A DNA stretch of 64,000 nucleotides from Acrocarpospora catenulata (GCF_018476525.1 NZ_JAHCST010000033.1:29448-93447), one strand, 5' to 3'. Positions 1 through 9,667 are shown, numbered from the stretch's first letter. The notes: generated by a model not told the origin, from the letters alone. Program-made: numbers and translations.

Positions 1-168
1 GAACGTCTCTTGGTCAACAGCAAGATGTACTGGGAGAATGCGGCAAATCTGGGGGTCATCGCTGAAGGACAGGCGTCGAAGACCGTCCGCTTACCGAAGA
101 GTAACCTGTTTGATGTAGACAGACTTCTCGGCATCATGAAAACGATCGGCGAGGGAGGTGACTGGTGA
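1..168 (+). CDS. C-terminal fragment of an unrecognised protein (5' end outside window)
   Basis: An open frame runs from base 1 to a TGA at 166-168 and gives 55 residues, ending in a Gly-Gly-Asp-Trp tail. The beginning lies outside the window. The stop overlaps the GTG start of the next gene by four bases (GTGA), so the two are almost certainly co-transcribed and translationally coupled. I do not recognise the family from this fragment. Base composition is lower in GC than most of the window, like the next gene. The function is unknown; the pair may be accessory DNA. Confidence 0.6.
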   Translation, partial: ERLLVNSKMYWENAANLGVIAEGQASKTVRLPKSNLFDVDRLLGIMKTIGEGGDW

Positions 169-1352
169 GCCGCTCCATCACGGACGCCTCCCTGCAAGAG
201 CTCGTCCAGACGCTCACGCCCAACGCGGTCTCCCGCTACCTTGCGTCACACGATTGGGAGCTGGAGTCACGGCAGGACGACATCCGGGAGATCTGGCGCC
301 TACCGGGCCATGACGGTGACCTGCTGGCCCGTATCATGTTGCCATTGGACAGCGAATACCTGGACTATCCGCGACGCTTTTTTGACGCGCTCAAAACGAT
401 CACTCTCGTCAATGACTGGGATGCGAATAAACTATACGAAGAGGTCACGGTCGCGTCTGCGGACCTTTTGTATATTCGCCTGGATCAGGCAATGTCTGAT
501 GGAACAATCCCTTTCAAGCAAGCCGAGTCAACGATCGGCGCAATCTATCGAATGATGCGAGCCGCCGCGACCACGGCTGCCGATCCAAGTCACACGCATC
601 GCGGGCGGCGTTCCACACCGGTGAACGAGTTCCTCGACAAGGATGTCCGCCTGGGACACACCAAGCGCGGCAGCTTCGTATTCACTGTTGTCACGCGACT
701 CGACGGAGGTGAACCTCCTCCGCAATCGTCCTCTGACCCCGACACCCCGTTTTCGCGTCGTGTTATGACGACGCTCGCACGCGGTCTTGAGACAACACGG
801 CAACTCGCCCGGGGCCAGAGTCGCGAGGCGCTGGACTCGCCCGCCGAGTGGGGTCTGAGCGCGAACTTGGTCGAGTCGCTGGAAGAGATGGCGGGCTTCA
901 GTCGACTGCGCGCTCTGGACATGTCCTTTGAGTGGGCGGCAATTCGTGGTGTACCGGCCATGAGCGCCCGGTTGATCAAACTGGAACAGGAGTTGCTTGA
1001 GCAGCTACCGCTGGTCCGGGAACGTCTGGTCCGCAGGGAGGAGCCGCCTCGGCGCGAAACCCTCGTTGGGCCAGTCAAATCGCTTACGCGGGAAGAAGGC
1101 GTTGGCATCGACGACGAGGCCGGAACTGTCGTGATCACGGCCTACGTCAATGGACGGATACGAAATGTACACCTGATTCTGAGTGGAGAAGATCACGACT
1201 GGGCTATCAAAGCCTATCGGCACAAGCTGCCATTGACCGTGAGCGGCGATCTTACCTTCGAGCGGAGATCCTGGCGGCTGGTCGGAGACACCGAAGTAGA
1301 TACGAGCTTCCTTCGCCATCGCCTTGGTGGCAACCCAGAAGGGGACTCCTAA
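165..1352 (+). CDS. Uncharacterised 395-residue protein, probably part of an accessory gene pair
   Basis: The GTG start overlaps the stop of the preceding gene (GTGA). The 395-residue product has no signal peptide or membrane segment and looks cytoplasmic. The N-terminal two thirds is mostly helical and charged, with an acidic-aromatic stretch near residues 30-70. A Pro/Arg-rich stretch around 290-310 precedes a C-terminal domain (about 320-385) of alternating beta strands containing a 'LTVSGDL' segment and a 'SWRLVG' segment. That pattern is reminiscent of small beta-barrel or OB-like folds, which is inference from the pattern only. I do not recognise a named family. GC is clearly lower than in the core genes downstream, and a 730-bp gap follows, which fits an acquired accessory unit. 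A role in defence is possible but not shown by any motif. Confidence 0.65.
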   Translation: MSRSITDASLQELVQTLTPNAVSRYLASHDWELESRQDDIREIWRLPGHDGDLLARIMLPLDSEYLDYPRRFFDALKTITLVNDWDANKLYEEVTVASADLLYIRLDQAMSDGTIPFKQAESTIGAIYRMMRAAATTAADPSHTHRGRRSTPVNEFLDKDVRLGHTKRGSFVFTVVTRLDGGEPPPQSSSDPDTPFSRRVMTTLARGLETTRQLARGQSREALDSPAEWGLSANLVESLEEMAGFSRLRALDMSFEWAAIRGVPAMSARLIKLEQELLEQLPLVRERLVRREEPPRRETLVGPVKSLTREEGVGIDDEAGTVVITAYVNGRIRNVHLILSGEDHDWAIKAYRHKLPLTVSGDLTFERRSWRLVGDTEVDTSFLRHRLGGNPEGDS

Positions 1353-2082
1353 AGCATCTTGGTCTCGGCCGTTGTACTTCAAGGAGCCTTCAAAAGGTCC
1401 CTACGCGCTGGGCACAGGTTCCCTTTCATCAGCCGATGATGCGGCGAAGGGCACTCCAGGTAGCAAGCTCCCTATTTTGAGCTACGGCAAAAGTGAGATG
1501 TCCCTCGGCAGCGATGTCAAGAGGGGCGACGATGTTTTCTTCGCTGCAACTCAGTCGTCTCTTTTCGTTTGTGGTTCGTTCTGAGCCATTTTGTCGACCT
1601 TTTGCCTCGCCTGCCATGAGTCCGACCATGTGGTAATTTGATCAACAGGTCTGGCCTGGAATTGCCGCCGCGTGCCCTCTTGGGGTTATGGCTGGGGCTG
1701 ACTTATCGCACGGAGTTCGACTGGGAGTAGCGATCCGCCGTCGCGAACTGCGGGCTACCAGTCTCGTCAGAGTCGTCATGTGTAGCGTGTGGGCTCCCTG
1801 GGGTCACGCTGATGTCCGCCGATGGAGCCCGCCGCAGTGACGACGCATGGACCAAGGCGTGCGACTCCAACGGCTGAGCTGAGGCTTTGTCTCGAGGGTG
1901 GCGGTCTCCTGCCGCACTCTGGACGGCCTCGGGGAACGGGTCGACTCGTGTGCGGCAAGCTTGTACAGGTTGTGCAATGTCACACACTAGGACCAAGGTG
2001 GTGTCGAACGTGTAAAGGGATCTTGTTGGTTATGTGGACATTCGTGGAGATTTCGGGTGTTCCTGAGTCTCTGGAGGATCCT
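1353..2082. other. Long intergenic region, no gene supported
   Basis: About 730 bases lie between the lower-GC pair and the secreted peptidase. Open frames here lack a ribosome site and convincing codon bias. I see no tRNA cloverleaf, terminal inverted repeat or transposase remnant. Composition shifts from moderate GC near 1353-1660 to high GC towards 2083, which may mark the edge of an inserted segment. The last roughly 100 bases must hold the promoter of the S15 peptidase. Confidence 0.5.
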
Positions 2083-4011
2083 GTGCCACAGTTACGAGCG
2101 ACCCTCGTCGCCGTCGGCCTGGTCCTGCTCGCCGCCGCACCGGTTCAGGCGAGCACGGCCCCTGCCATCACAATCGAGGAAGGACGCACCCAGCCGGTCT
2201 TTTCGTACGCCGATGCCATCCGCGAGCACGTCTACGTCGAGTCGAGCGTCGACAGTGACGCCGACGGGCGGCTGGACCGGGTGCGGGTGGACATCATCAG
2301 GCCCCGCGAGTCCGGTCCGGGGCTCAAGGTGGCGTCGATCATCGATGAGAGCCCGTACTACGACAACTCCGGACGAGGTAACGAGTCCGAGCGCAAGGTC
2401 TACGACGCGGCGGGCAACCTCGCCAAGTTCCCCCTCTTCTACGACAACTACTTCGTGCCCCGCGGGTATGCGGTGCTCAACGTCGACATGATCGGAACCA
2501 CCAAGTCCGACGGCTGTCCCGACGTGGGCGGGCAGGCCGACGTGCTGGGCGGCAAGGCCGTCATCGACTGGCTGAACGGTCGCGCGGTCGCCTACCGCGC
2601 CGACGGCACCCAGGCGTTGGCCGACTGGAGCACCGGCAAGGCCGCGATGATCGGCAAGTCCTACGACGGCACGCTGGCCAACGCGGTCGCGGCGACCGGC
2701 GTGCAGGGGCTGGAGACCATCGTCCCGATCTCCGCGATCAGCTCCTGGTACAAGTACCAGCGCTCGAACGGCGTGGTCTACAACTACAACTACATGTCGT
2801 ACCTGGCCAGGGTCGTCGACACCGACCCGGCGGCCAAGTGTGCCGCCGTACGGGCGCGCCTGGACGCCGAGGACGGCGACGACACCGGCAACTACAACGC
2901 CTTCTGGGCCGAGCGCGACTACATCGCCGGCACGCTGGGCGACGCGTCCCGGGTGCGGGCCAGCGTGTTCGCCGTCCACACCGTCAACGACCTGAACGTC
3001 AAGCCCGACCACTTCTCCACCTGGTGGGAGGCGCTGGCCAACCGCAACGTGCCGCGCAAGATCTGGGTCGGCCAGTACCAGCACGTGGATCCCTTCGACT
3101 TCGAGGGACGCCGGGACCTGTGGGTGGACACCCTGCACCGCTGGTTCGACTACTGGCTGGTCGGCGTGGACAACGGCATCATGAAGGAGCCCCGCGCCGA
3201 CGTGCAGGTCGGCCCGACCGACTGGATCACCCAGAAGGACTGGCCGGCGCCGGCCGCGTCGACCCACTTCTTCCGCCCGGCCGCCGACGGCTCGCTCAAC
3301 CTCAAGCCGGCCAGGAACGGCGAGACCGCGACCTTCACCGACCAGCGTCTGTCCGAGAACACCATGGTGGCCAACGTCGGCACCGTCCACCCGGGACGGG
3401 TGGCCTTCACCACCGGCGAGCTGCCCCGGGACCTGCGCCTGTCCGGTACGCCCGTGGTGGACCTGACCGTCGCGCTGGACAAGCCCACCGCGAACCTGAC
3501 CGCTCTACTGGTCGACTTCGGCGACGACGACCGCATCGACTGGCGGCGCGGGCAGGGCATCACCACCCTGACCACCGAGAGCTGCCACGGCGAGTCCACC
3601 GCCGCCGACGACGGCTGCTACCGGACGGTCGTCACCAACATGGTCAACCGGCCGCTGGAGATCGTGGCCCGCGGCTGGATCGACGTCCAGAACCGCGACT
3701 CGCTGACCGAGTCCGCACCGCTGACGCCGGGCACCTACGCTCAGGTCAAGTGGGCCACCCTGCCCCAGGACTACGTCTTCAAGAAGGGCCACCGCCTGGG
3801 CCTGGTGATCGCCGGAACCAACTCGACCTACAGCGGCGAGACCGCCACCGGTACGAACGTCACGATCGACCTGCACCGGAGCAGGGTGGAGATCCCGCTC
3901 GTCCTCGGCGTCGGCCACGCCCTGAACAACGGCGACCTCACCCGCGACAACGGCAGCTGGTTCGGCCCCGGGCACATCGACCTGCCGGTGCCGGACAACC
4001 GCCTCTACTAA
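2083..4011 (+). CDS. Secreted Xaa-Pro dipeptidyl-peptidase, S15 family
   Basis: I place the start at GTG 2083 because GGAGG lies five bases upstream and the first ~25 residues then form a textbook signal peptide (Arg, hydrophobic core, 'APVQAS' cleavage region). An open frame reaches further upstream but would bury that signal. The 642-residue product carries the S15 nucleophile in 'GKSYDG' (Ser193), a candidate catalytic Asp303 in 'NDLNV' and His334 in 'QYQHVDP', followed by the C-terminal jelly-roll domain typical of X-Pro dipeptidyl peptidases. It should remove Xaa-Pro dipeptides from proline-rich peptides outside the cell. It stands alone and a strong hairpin follows its stop. Confidence 0.9.
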   Translation: MPQLRATLVAVGLVLLAAAPVQASTAPAITIEEGRTQPVFSYADAIREHVYVESSVDSDADGRLDRVRVDIIRPRESGPGLKVASIIDESPYYDNSGRGNESERKVYDAAGNLAKFPLFYDNYFVPRGYAVLNVDMIGTTKSDGCPDVGGQADVLGGKAVIDWLNGRAVAYRADGTQALADWSTGKAAMIGKSYDGTLANAVAATGVQGLETIVPISAISSWYKYQRSNGVVYNYNYMSYLARVVDTDPAAKCAAVRARLDAEDGDDTGNYNAFWAERDYIAGTLGDASRVRASVFAVHTVNDLNVKPDHFSTWWEALANRNVPRKIWVGQYQHVDPFDFEGRRDLWVDTLHRWFDYWLVGVDNGIMKEPRADVQVGPTDWITQKDWPAPAASTHFFRPAADGSLNLKPARNGETATFTDQRLSENTMVANVGTVHPGRVAFTTGELPRDLRLSGTPVVDLTVALDKPTANLTALLVDFGDDDRIDWRRGQGITTLTTESCHGESTAADDGCYRTVVTNMVNRPLEIVARGWIDVQNRDSLTESAPLTPGTYAQVKWATLPQDYVFKKGHRLGLVIAGTNSTYSGETATGTNVTIDLHRSRVEIPLVLGVGHALNNGDLTRDNGSWFGPGHIDLPVPDNRLY

Positions 4012-4030
4012 CCCCTGAATCCGACGACAA

Positions 4031-4060
4031 CCGCGGGCCCGGCGACGACCGGGCCCGCGG
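4031..4060. terminator. Bidirectional hairpin terminator
   Basis: A perfect 12-bp inverted repeat (arms 4031-4042 and 4049-4060, loop of six) lies between two convergent genes, the S15 peptidase ending at 4011 and the response regulator ending at 4066. GTTT follows on the plus strand. Its position and stability fit a shared terminator. Confidence 0.75.
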
Positions 4061-4065
4061 GCGTT

Positions 4066-4719
4066 TCACAGTCCCAGACCGGCCTCGCGGGCTCGGGCGA
4101 TGGCCTCGGCTCGGTCGGCGACCTGGAGTTTGGTGAAGATGGCGGAGATGTGGTTGCTGACGGTCTTGGGGCTGATGACCAGGTGGCGGGCGATCGCCGG
4201 GTTGGTCCGGCCGGCGGCGATGAGGTCGAGGACTTCGCGCTCGCGGGCGGTGAGCTCGGGGAAGGGGTCCGCGGCGGGGCGGGGGCCGTGGGTGAAGAAG
4301 TCGATGATGCGGCGGGCCACGGTGGGGCCGAAGATGGCCTGGCCGGCGGCGACGGAGCGGATGGCGCGGATGATCTCGTCCTGCTGGGCGCCCTTGACCA
4401 GGTAGCCGGAGGCGCCGGCGCGCATGGCGGCGAACACGGAGTCGTCGTCCTCGAACATGGTCAGGACGAGCACCCGGGTGGCCGGGGCGGCGCGCAGGAT
4501 GGCCCGGGTGGCCGCCACGCCGTTGGTGCCGGGCATGTGCAGGTCCATGACCACGACGTCGGGGCGGGTGAGCTGGGTCTCCCTGCGGGCCGCGTCGCCG
4601 TCCCCGGCTTCGCCGACCACCTCGATGTCGGGCAGCGAGGCGACCAGGGCGCGCAGGCCCTCCCGCATCAGCGGGTGGTCGTCCACGATCGTGATCCGGA
4701 TCGGTGGCTGCGCGGTCAT
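4066..4719 (-). CDS. NarL/LuxR-family response regulator
   Basis: This 217-residue product has a receiver domain (about 7-125) with acidic pocket DD near 13-14, phospho-acceptor Asp59 in 'VVMDLHMPG', the Thr/Ser position in 'VLTMF' and the conserved Lys in 'YLVKGA'. A LuxR-type helix-turn-helix follows (about 150-213, 'LTAREREVLDLIAAG'). Its start overlaps the stop of the upstream kinase reading frame (ATGA), so it is the second gene of a two-component operon. The partner kinase is damaged, so the regulator may be an orphan, be phosphorylated by another kinase, or act unphosphorylated. Divergent membrane gene 6397-7098 is a possible target by position only. Confidence 0.9.
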   Translation of the reverse strand: MTAQPPIRITIVDDHPLMREGLRALVASLPDIEVVGEAGDGDAARRETQLTRPDVVVMDLHMPGTNGVAATRAILRAAPATRVLVLTMFEDDDSVFAAMRAGASGYLVKGAQQDEIIRAIRSVAAGQAIFGPTVARRIIDFFTHGPRPAADPFPELTAREREVLDLIAAGRTNPAIARHLVISPKTVSNHISAIFTKLQVADRAEAIARAREAGLGL

Positions 4720-6262
4720 GCGGGCTCCAGCGGGAGCAGGGCGTGCACCCGGCCGCCCCGGTCGGTCGGTCCTGCCGTGAGTGCGCCGCCCAGTTCGGCC
4801 GCGCGCTCGTGCATGGAGCGTAGCCCCACGCCGGTCCGCCAGGCGGCGGCGCCGTCCGGGCCGCCGTCGCGGACCTCCACGTGCAGGGCGTGATCGGCGC
4901 GTAGCGTCACCCGGCAGCTGGTGGCCCGGCTGTGGCGGAGCGCGTTGGTGACCGCCTCGGTGGCGATCCGGTAGGCGGCCACCTCCACGGCGGCGGGCAG
5001 CGCGGGCAGGTTCCGCCCGCCCGCAGGCCCACCGGCAGGTCGGCCCCGTCGGCCACCTGGAGCGGTACCGTGTGCCGGAGGGTGGGCGGCTCGCCGTAGG
5101 TGGCCACCAGGCGTCCGTCCGAGCTGATCGCGGCGTACGGCAACCGCAGCGCCTCGCACACGGCGCGCAGCACTCCCGCCAGGCCGGTGCCCAGGCGTAC
5201 CCCGACCTGGGCGGCGGCCTCGGCGGGGTCGCGGCGCCTGCCGTACATGACTCGATCCACGGTGGACTGGACGGCGGAGCGGGCCGGGGCGAAGGCGAGT
5301 GCGATCACCCCGGTCGCGATCAGCGGCTGGGCGACGAGCCGGTCCTGGGCCAGCGCCGACAGGGCCGCCACGATGCCCAGGTACGCGCCGATCACGCCGA
5401 TCGTGAGCAGGCCGTACACCAGAGAGCGGTTGACGATCAGGCGGATGTCGTACAGCCGGTGGCGGACGATCGCGACCGTCGCGGCGGCGGGGATCAGCGG
5501 CAGCGTCAGCAGGAACAGCACCGGGCCGTCGGTGGTGAGGATGCGCTGCGCGTTCAGCGCCGCGAACACGACCGCCGCCCAGAGCAGCCACATCACCTGC
5601 AGCCGCTGCTCCTCCCGCGACCGGTACGCCCGTACGGCCAGCGCGGCGAGCCCGGCCAGCAGCACCACCGCGTCGGTTCCGGCGGCGACGGGCAGCATGG
5701 CCGCCGCGACCCGGCCTGCCTCGGGGGACAGCACCAGGTCCAGGCCACCCCCGCCCTCCTGCGCGCCGAGCGCCAGCGTGACGACCGGCGTGAGCGGCAG
5801 CACCGCGAAGGTCGCCGCCACCAGCCACCGCCACCGGGGAGACACCGGGCGCCCGTCGGGGAACAACTGGAGGATCAGCGGCAGGCAGACGGCGGGCGCG
5901 GGGATCCACACGGTGATGCCGAACAGCTGGATCGCGCGCGTCCACCAGGGCGGCAGGGCGAAGACCCCGGACAGCAGGCCCAGGCAGGCGACGCTCGCCG
6001 TGTAGGAGGCGCCGTACGCGACGAACAGCCGCCCGACGTTGTGCCGTCGGCGGTGCGCCAGGACGATCACGCCGAGCGCGGTGAAGGTGACCGCCTGGAC
6101 GCTGTTGGTGAGCAGGTACGAATCGCTCGCCGCGTCGGCGAAGGTCAGCCCTCCGGCGAACCAGGACACCCAGGCCGCCACGATCACCACCGTGGTGGTC
6201 GCGGCCACCGCCGCCGGTCCGCCTCGCCTGCCTGACATGCGGCCATCATGTGACCTGGCCAC
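4716..6262 (-). pseudogene. Sensor histidine kinase broken by deletion plus frameshift
   Basis: Two reading frames together encode parts of one NarL-type sensor kinase. The upstream frame (from GTG 6262 or ATG 6238) has a multi-membrane-segment sensor region and the start of a GAF-like cytoplasmic part. The downstream frame encodes the ATPase, with the N-box region 'EAVTNALRHS' and a C-terminal 'GVGLRSMHERAAELGG'. They meet near 5015-5030 in a GGGCGG-rich stretch. In relatives the GAF-like part is followed by a HisKA_3 dimerisation helix with the phospho-acceptor His in a Leu-His-Asp-Gly context. That whole helix is missing here, so this is a deletion of well over 100 codons and not only a base slip. 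The product could not autophosphorylate normally. Misassembly remains possible. Confidence 0.8.
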
Positions 6263-6396
6263 TCCCAGGGGCCATAGGGGTACCCTCCCATTCCGGCCGG
6301 GACCGGATGGGAGGCGGATGGGCGCACGTCCCCACGACGGCGGGCGAGTGCCGGCGTGAACCTGGCGAGGACAGGGTTCACGACTCGGAGGGTCAC

Positions 6397-7098
6397 ATGC
6401 AACCAGACATCCCCGCCAAGCCGCTGCGGGACGTACGAGGCTTCTGGCGTGTTCTGCTCGCCGTCGTCGCGCCGCTGCCGATGATCGGCATGGGCGTCCA
6501 CTACATCCTGAGTCCCATCGACGGCGGGTCGTCGTTCGAGGCCACCGCCGCGGCGTACGTGGCCGACGAGCAGTTGGCCGATCTGGTGCGCTGGTTCGGC
6601 GTGCCGTTCCTGGTCGGCCTGATCCCCGCCACCTTCGCGGTCGCCTGGGTGGCCCGCCGGGGCGCTCCCCGGCTCGCCACCGTGGGCGCGTTCCTCGCCC
6701 TCCTCGGCGACCTGGCGGGTTTCCCGCTGATCGAGGGCGGCGACAACCTCGCCCTCGTCACCGTACGGGGCGGCTTCGACGTGGCCACCATGGCGAAGGT
6801 CCAGGCCACCATGGACGATGACATCCTCGGCCAGGTGGCCGGCCTGCTGTTCATCGTGGGCATCGTCTTCGGCCTGCTCCTGCTCGGCCTCGCGCTGTGG
6901 CGCAGCGGCGCGGCCCCGGCCTGGGCGGGCATCGCCCTGGCGGTCGGCGGCTTCACCCACCCGTTCATGCCCGGGCACGTCGCCTCCGGCATCGGCCTGC
7001 TGGTCGCCGCGGCCGGCTTCGGCGGCGCCACGCTCGCCCTGCTCCGCATGCGCAACGACGACTTCGACCTGCCGCCGGCCCGGGCGCGCATCTCTTGA
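6397..7098 (+). CDS. Six-helix integral membrane protein, function unknown
   Basis: ATG 6397 has GGAGGG about four bases upstream; longer upstream versions of the frame run into the opposite gene's promoter. The 233-residue product shows about six hydrophobic segments (roughly 22-40, 68-88, 95-115, 148-170, 178-192, 198-220) with short loops, and a cytoplasmic tail rich in charged residues. I recognise no enzymatic motif. It is divergent from the damaged kinase, so the two may share a regulatory region (about 6263-6396). It resembles the small uncharacterised membrane proteins common in actinomycetes. Confidence 0.75.
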   Translation: MQPDIPAKPLRDVRGFWRVLLAVVAPLPMIGMGVHYILSPIDGGSSFEATAAAYVADEQLADLVRWFGVPFLVGLIPATFAVAWVARRGAPRLATVGAFLALLGDLAGFPLIEGGDNLALVTVRGGFDVATMAKVQATMDDDILGQVAGLLFIVGIVFGLLLLGLALWRSGAAPAWAGIALAVGGFTHPFMPGHVASGIGLLVAAAGFGGATLALLRMRNDDFDLPPARARIS

Positions 7099-7181
7099 GT
7101 AGTGGGCTACTCAGGTCGTGGACCCGGTCACGGGCGGAGGATCGGGAGCACGAGACTGCGAGACACGCAACGAGGTGAGCA

Positions 7182-8048
7182 ATGGGCGAGTTCGATTTCC
7201 ACGTGGCACGTGCCAGTGCGGAGCGCGCGCTGGCGGTGGCGGCGACCCGGTCGCCGTTCACCATCGAGGTCCGCTTCCTCGGCGGCCTCAGCGACACCCA
7301 GCAGGCCGCCTTCGCCGCCGCGGCCGACCGCTGGGCCCGGGTGATCGTGGGCGACCTGCCCGAGGTCGCCATCCCCGACCTGGCGCAGCTCCCGGACGGA
7401 CTCACCGCCGGAGAGGTCGTGGACGACGTCCTCATCCTGGCCAAGGGCGCCGAGATCGACGGCCCCGGCACACCGCAGGGCAACATCCTGGGCCAGGCCC
7501 GGCCGCTGTTGGTCCGCTCCGGCAGCCGGCTGCCGGCCGTCGGTGAGATGACCTTCGACAGCTTCGACCTGGACCGGATGGAGGAGTCCGGCCTGCTGCA
7601 CGACGTCATCTGCCACGAGATGGGCCACGTGCTCGGCCTCGGTGGCGGCATCTGGCAGGCACTCGACCTCGTCCAGGGCCTCGGCACCGCCGATCCGGTG
7701 TTCACCGGCACCCGGGCCGGCCAGGAGTTCGCCGCCCTGCTGTTCAGTGTCGACCCGCACGTCGTCCCGGTGGAGAACGTCGGCGGCCCCGGCAGCGTCG
7801 GGTCCCACTGGCGCGAGTCGGTGTTCGGCGCGGAGCTCATGACCAGCAGGGTCGCCCCCGGCGTCGGCAACCCGATGAGCCGCCTCACGGCCGCCGCGCT
7901 GGGCGACATGGGCTACGAGGTCGACATGGCCGCCGCCGAGCCCTACACGCTGCCGTCCCAGCTGCTGCTCGCCGACCTGCGCGCGGTGGCCCCGGAGACC
8001 ACGCTGACCTGCGGGGTCTCCGTGGACCAGCCACCCATGATCATCTGA
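7182..8048 (+). CDS. Leishmanolysin-like (M8-type) zinc metallopeptidase
   Basis: The 288-residue product has HExxH at residues 145-149 ('CHEMGHVLG'), a third probable zinc ligand His209 in 'GSHWRE', and a Met-turn at about Met220 in 'AELMT'. The long spacing between the HExxH helix and the third His, the 'HW' context and the 'ELMT' turn match the leishmanolysin/M8 metzincin pattern. No signal peptide is visible, so it either acts in the cytoplasm or leaves by another route. The start (ATG 7182) follows GAGGTGAGCA. Its end overlaps the convergent acyltransferase gene by eight bases. The substrate is unknown. Confidence 0.8.
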   Translation: MGEFDFHVARASAERALAVAATRSPFTIEVRFLGGLSDTQQAAFAAAADRWARVIVGDLPEVAIPDLAQLPDGLTAGEVVDDVLILAKGAEIDGPGTPQGNILGQARPLLVRSGSRLPAVGEMTFDSFDLDRMEESGLLHDVICHEMGHVLGLGGGIWQALDLVQGLGTADPVFTGTRAGQEFAALLFSVDPHVVPVENVGGPGSVGSHWRESVFGAELMTSRVAPGVGNPMSRLTAAALGDMGYEVDMAAAEPYTLPSQLLLADLRAVAPETTLTCGVSVDQPPMII

Positions 8049-9462
8049 GTTCCGCGTCGGCGAGCTTGGTGAGCTCGGTGGTGGCGTCGTGGATGTGCGC
8101 CATCATCTGCCAGATGTCGGGGACGCGGGTGGGGCAGGCCACGATGCCGAAGTCGAGGCTGCCGTCGTAGGAGATGCAGGTGATGCTCAGCGCGCCGGTG
8201 ACATCGGTGAGGACGGACATCGGGTAGTACGCGAGCAGGCGGGCCCCGGCCAGGTAGAGGGGGGACTGGGGCCCGGGGACGTTGGAGATGATCAGGTTCA
8301 CGCCGGGGGTGACCAGACCGGTCAGGCGGAAGACCGCCGGGGTGAGGCCGGCCAGGGGGGCGGGCAGCGCCGAGCAGAGGTCGTGCAGCCAGGTGGTGCG
8401 GGAGACCGCGAAGCGGCGTTTGGCGGCCATCATGGTGGCCCGGACCGCGGCCAGACGGGCCTTGGGGTCGGCCACGTCGGTGGCCAGCGGGGTGATCATC
8501 GCGGAGATCTGGTTGCCGATCGAGTCGCCGTCCCGTCCCGTACGGACCGAGACGGGGACGGCGGCGACCAGGGGCTGCGCGGGCAGCCGGCCGCGGTCGG
8601 CGAGCCAGGCCCGCAGTGCCGAGGCGCAGACCGTCATGACCACGTCGTTGACGCTCATCCCGAAGGTTCCGGCGATGTGCTTGAGGTCGTCGAGGGCGAC
8701 CGAGCCGTAGGCGAAGCTGCGGCGGCTGGAGATGGTGCCGTTCAGCGGGGTCCGGGGGGCGGCCAGCGATGGCAGGTCGGGGACGGGCCGGTGGCCGCGG
8801 AAGGATCGGGTGGCGCGGGCGATCTGGCGGGCGCCGGGCAGGGTGGCGATCACCGGGATGGCGTCCAGGTCGGCGAAGGCGCGGCCGAGGGAGCGCAGGG
8901 AGGCCATCGGCTGGCGCAGCCCCCGGCGGAACGCGTCGGCGAGCATGTCGACCGGGTCAGGCGCCTGGACGGGGACGGCCGGGGGAGCGGCCGGGACCGG
9001 CCGGGGCTCGGGGGAGAAGTCGAGGAAGGCGGCCAGGAGTTCGACGCCGGAGACGCCGTCGATCGCGGCGTGGTGCACCTTCGAGTAGACCGCCACCCGG
9101 TCCTCGCCGATGCCGTGGATCAGGTGCATCTCCCAGAGAGGGCGCTTGCGGTCCAGACGCCGCGCGTGGAGACGGCCGACGTGGCGGGCGAGATCGTCCG
9201 GTCCGTGCACCGTGGACTCGTGGACGTGGTCGGCCACGTCGAAGGACGGGTCGTCCACCCAGTACGGGCGGTCCAGGCCGAAGGGCACGTCCGCCAGGCG
9301 CATGCGGAGCGGCGGGGCCAGGTGCAGACGCGCGCGGATCAGGTCGATCAGCTGGGCCCTGGTCACCGGCGCGTCCAGGACGGCGACCCCGGCGACGTGG
9401 GCGGCGGTGGTGGCCGACTCGGTGCTGAGGAACTGCGCGTCGAGAGCCGTCAGCTGACGCAT
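8041..9462 (-). CDS. Wax ester synthase/diacylglycerol acyltransferase (WS/DGAT)
   Basis: It transfers acyl groups from acyl-CoA to diacylglycerol or long-chain alcohols to make storage lipid, at the membrane. The 473-residue product has the active site HHxxxDG (His130, His131, Asp135, Gly136 in 'KVHHAAIDG') and the C-terminal 'NLIISNVPGP' block of the bacterial family. I chose ATG 9462 over the in-frame ATG 9468 because AGGGAGG abuts the first but sits six bases from the second. It is monocistronic and convergent with the M8-like peptidase. Confidence 0.92.
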   Translation of the reverse strand: MRQLTALDAQFLSTESATTAAHVAGVAVLDAPVTRAQLIDLIRARLHLAPPLRMRLADVPFGLDRPYWVDDPSFDVADHVHESTVHGPDDLARHVGRLHARRLDRKRPLWEMHLIHGIGEDRVAVYSKVHHAAIDGVSGVELLAAFLDFSPEPRPVPAAPPAVPVQAPDPVDMLADAFRRGLRQPMASLRSLGRAFADLDAIPVIATLPGARQIARATRSFRGHRPVPDLPSLAAPRTPLNGTISSRRSFAYGSVALDDLKHIAGTFGMSVNDVVMTVCASALRAWLADRGRLPAQPLVAAVPVSVRTGRDGDSIGNQISAMITPLATDVADPKARLAAVRATMMAAKRRFAVSRTTWLHDLCSALPAPLAGLTPAVFRLTGLVTPGVNLIISNVPGPQSPLYLAGARLLAYYPMSVLTDVTGALSITCISYDGSLDFGIVACPTRVPDIWQMMAHIHDATTELTKLADAELR

Positions 9463-9667
9463 GGGCATCCTCCCTGTTGGACCTGGCGGTTCTACACAGT
9501 GTGACCATCATCACCGTGTCGGGTTACCAGGGCATTTCCGCGGCGTCTCCGTGAGATTCTGTCAGCAGCCGGCCCATGACCTCCGCTGGCAGCACCTCCC
9601 TCCGGCACGCGATCACGCCCGGCCACCTGGTCTTCTACCCCGAAACTGTCCTCAAGGTGACAATTAG

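Noticed and set aside
1353..2082. tRNA, integrase remnant or att site at the edge of the low-GC pair
   Set aside because: I found no cloverleaf, flanking direct repeat or recombinase frame in this gap.
2092..3390. Long open frame on the strand opposite the S15 peptidase
   Set aside because: Its protein is dominated by Gly, Val, Ala and Arg, with no family motif. It is an artefact of high GC third positions. Many other long opposite-strand frames in the window are the same.
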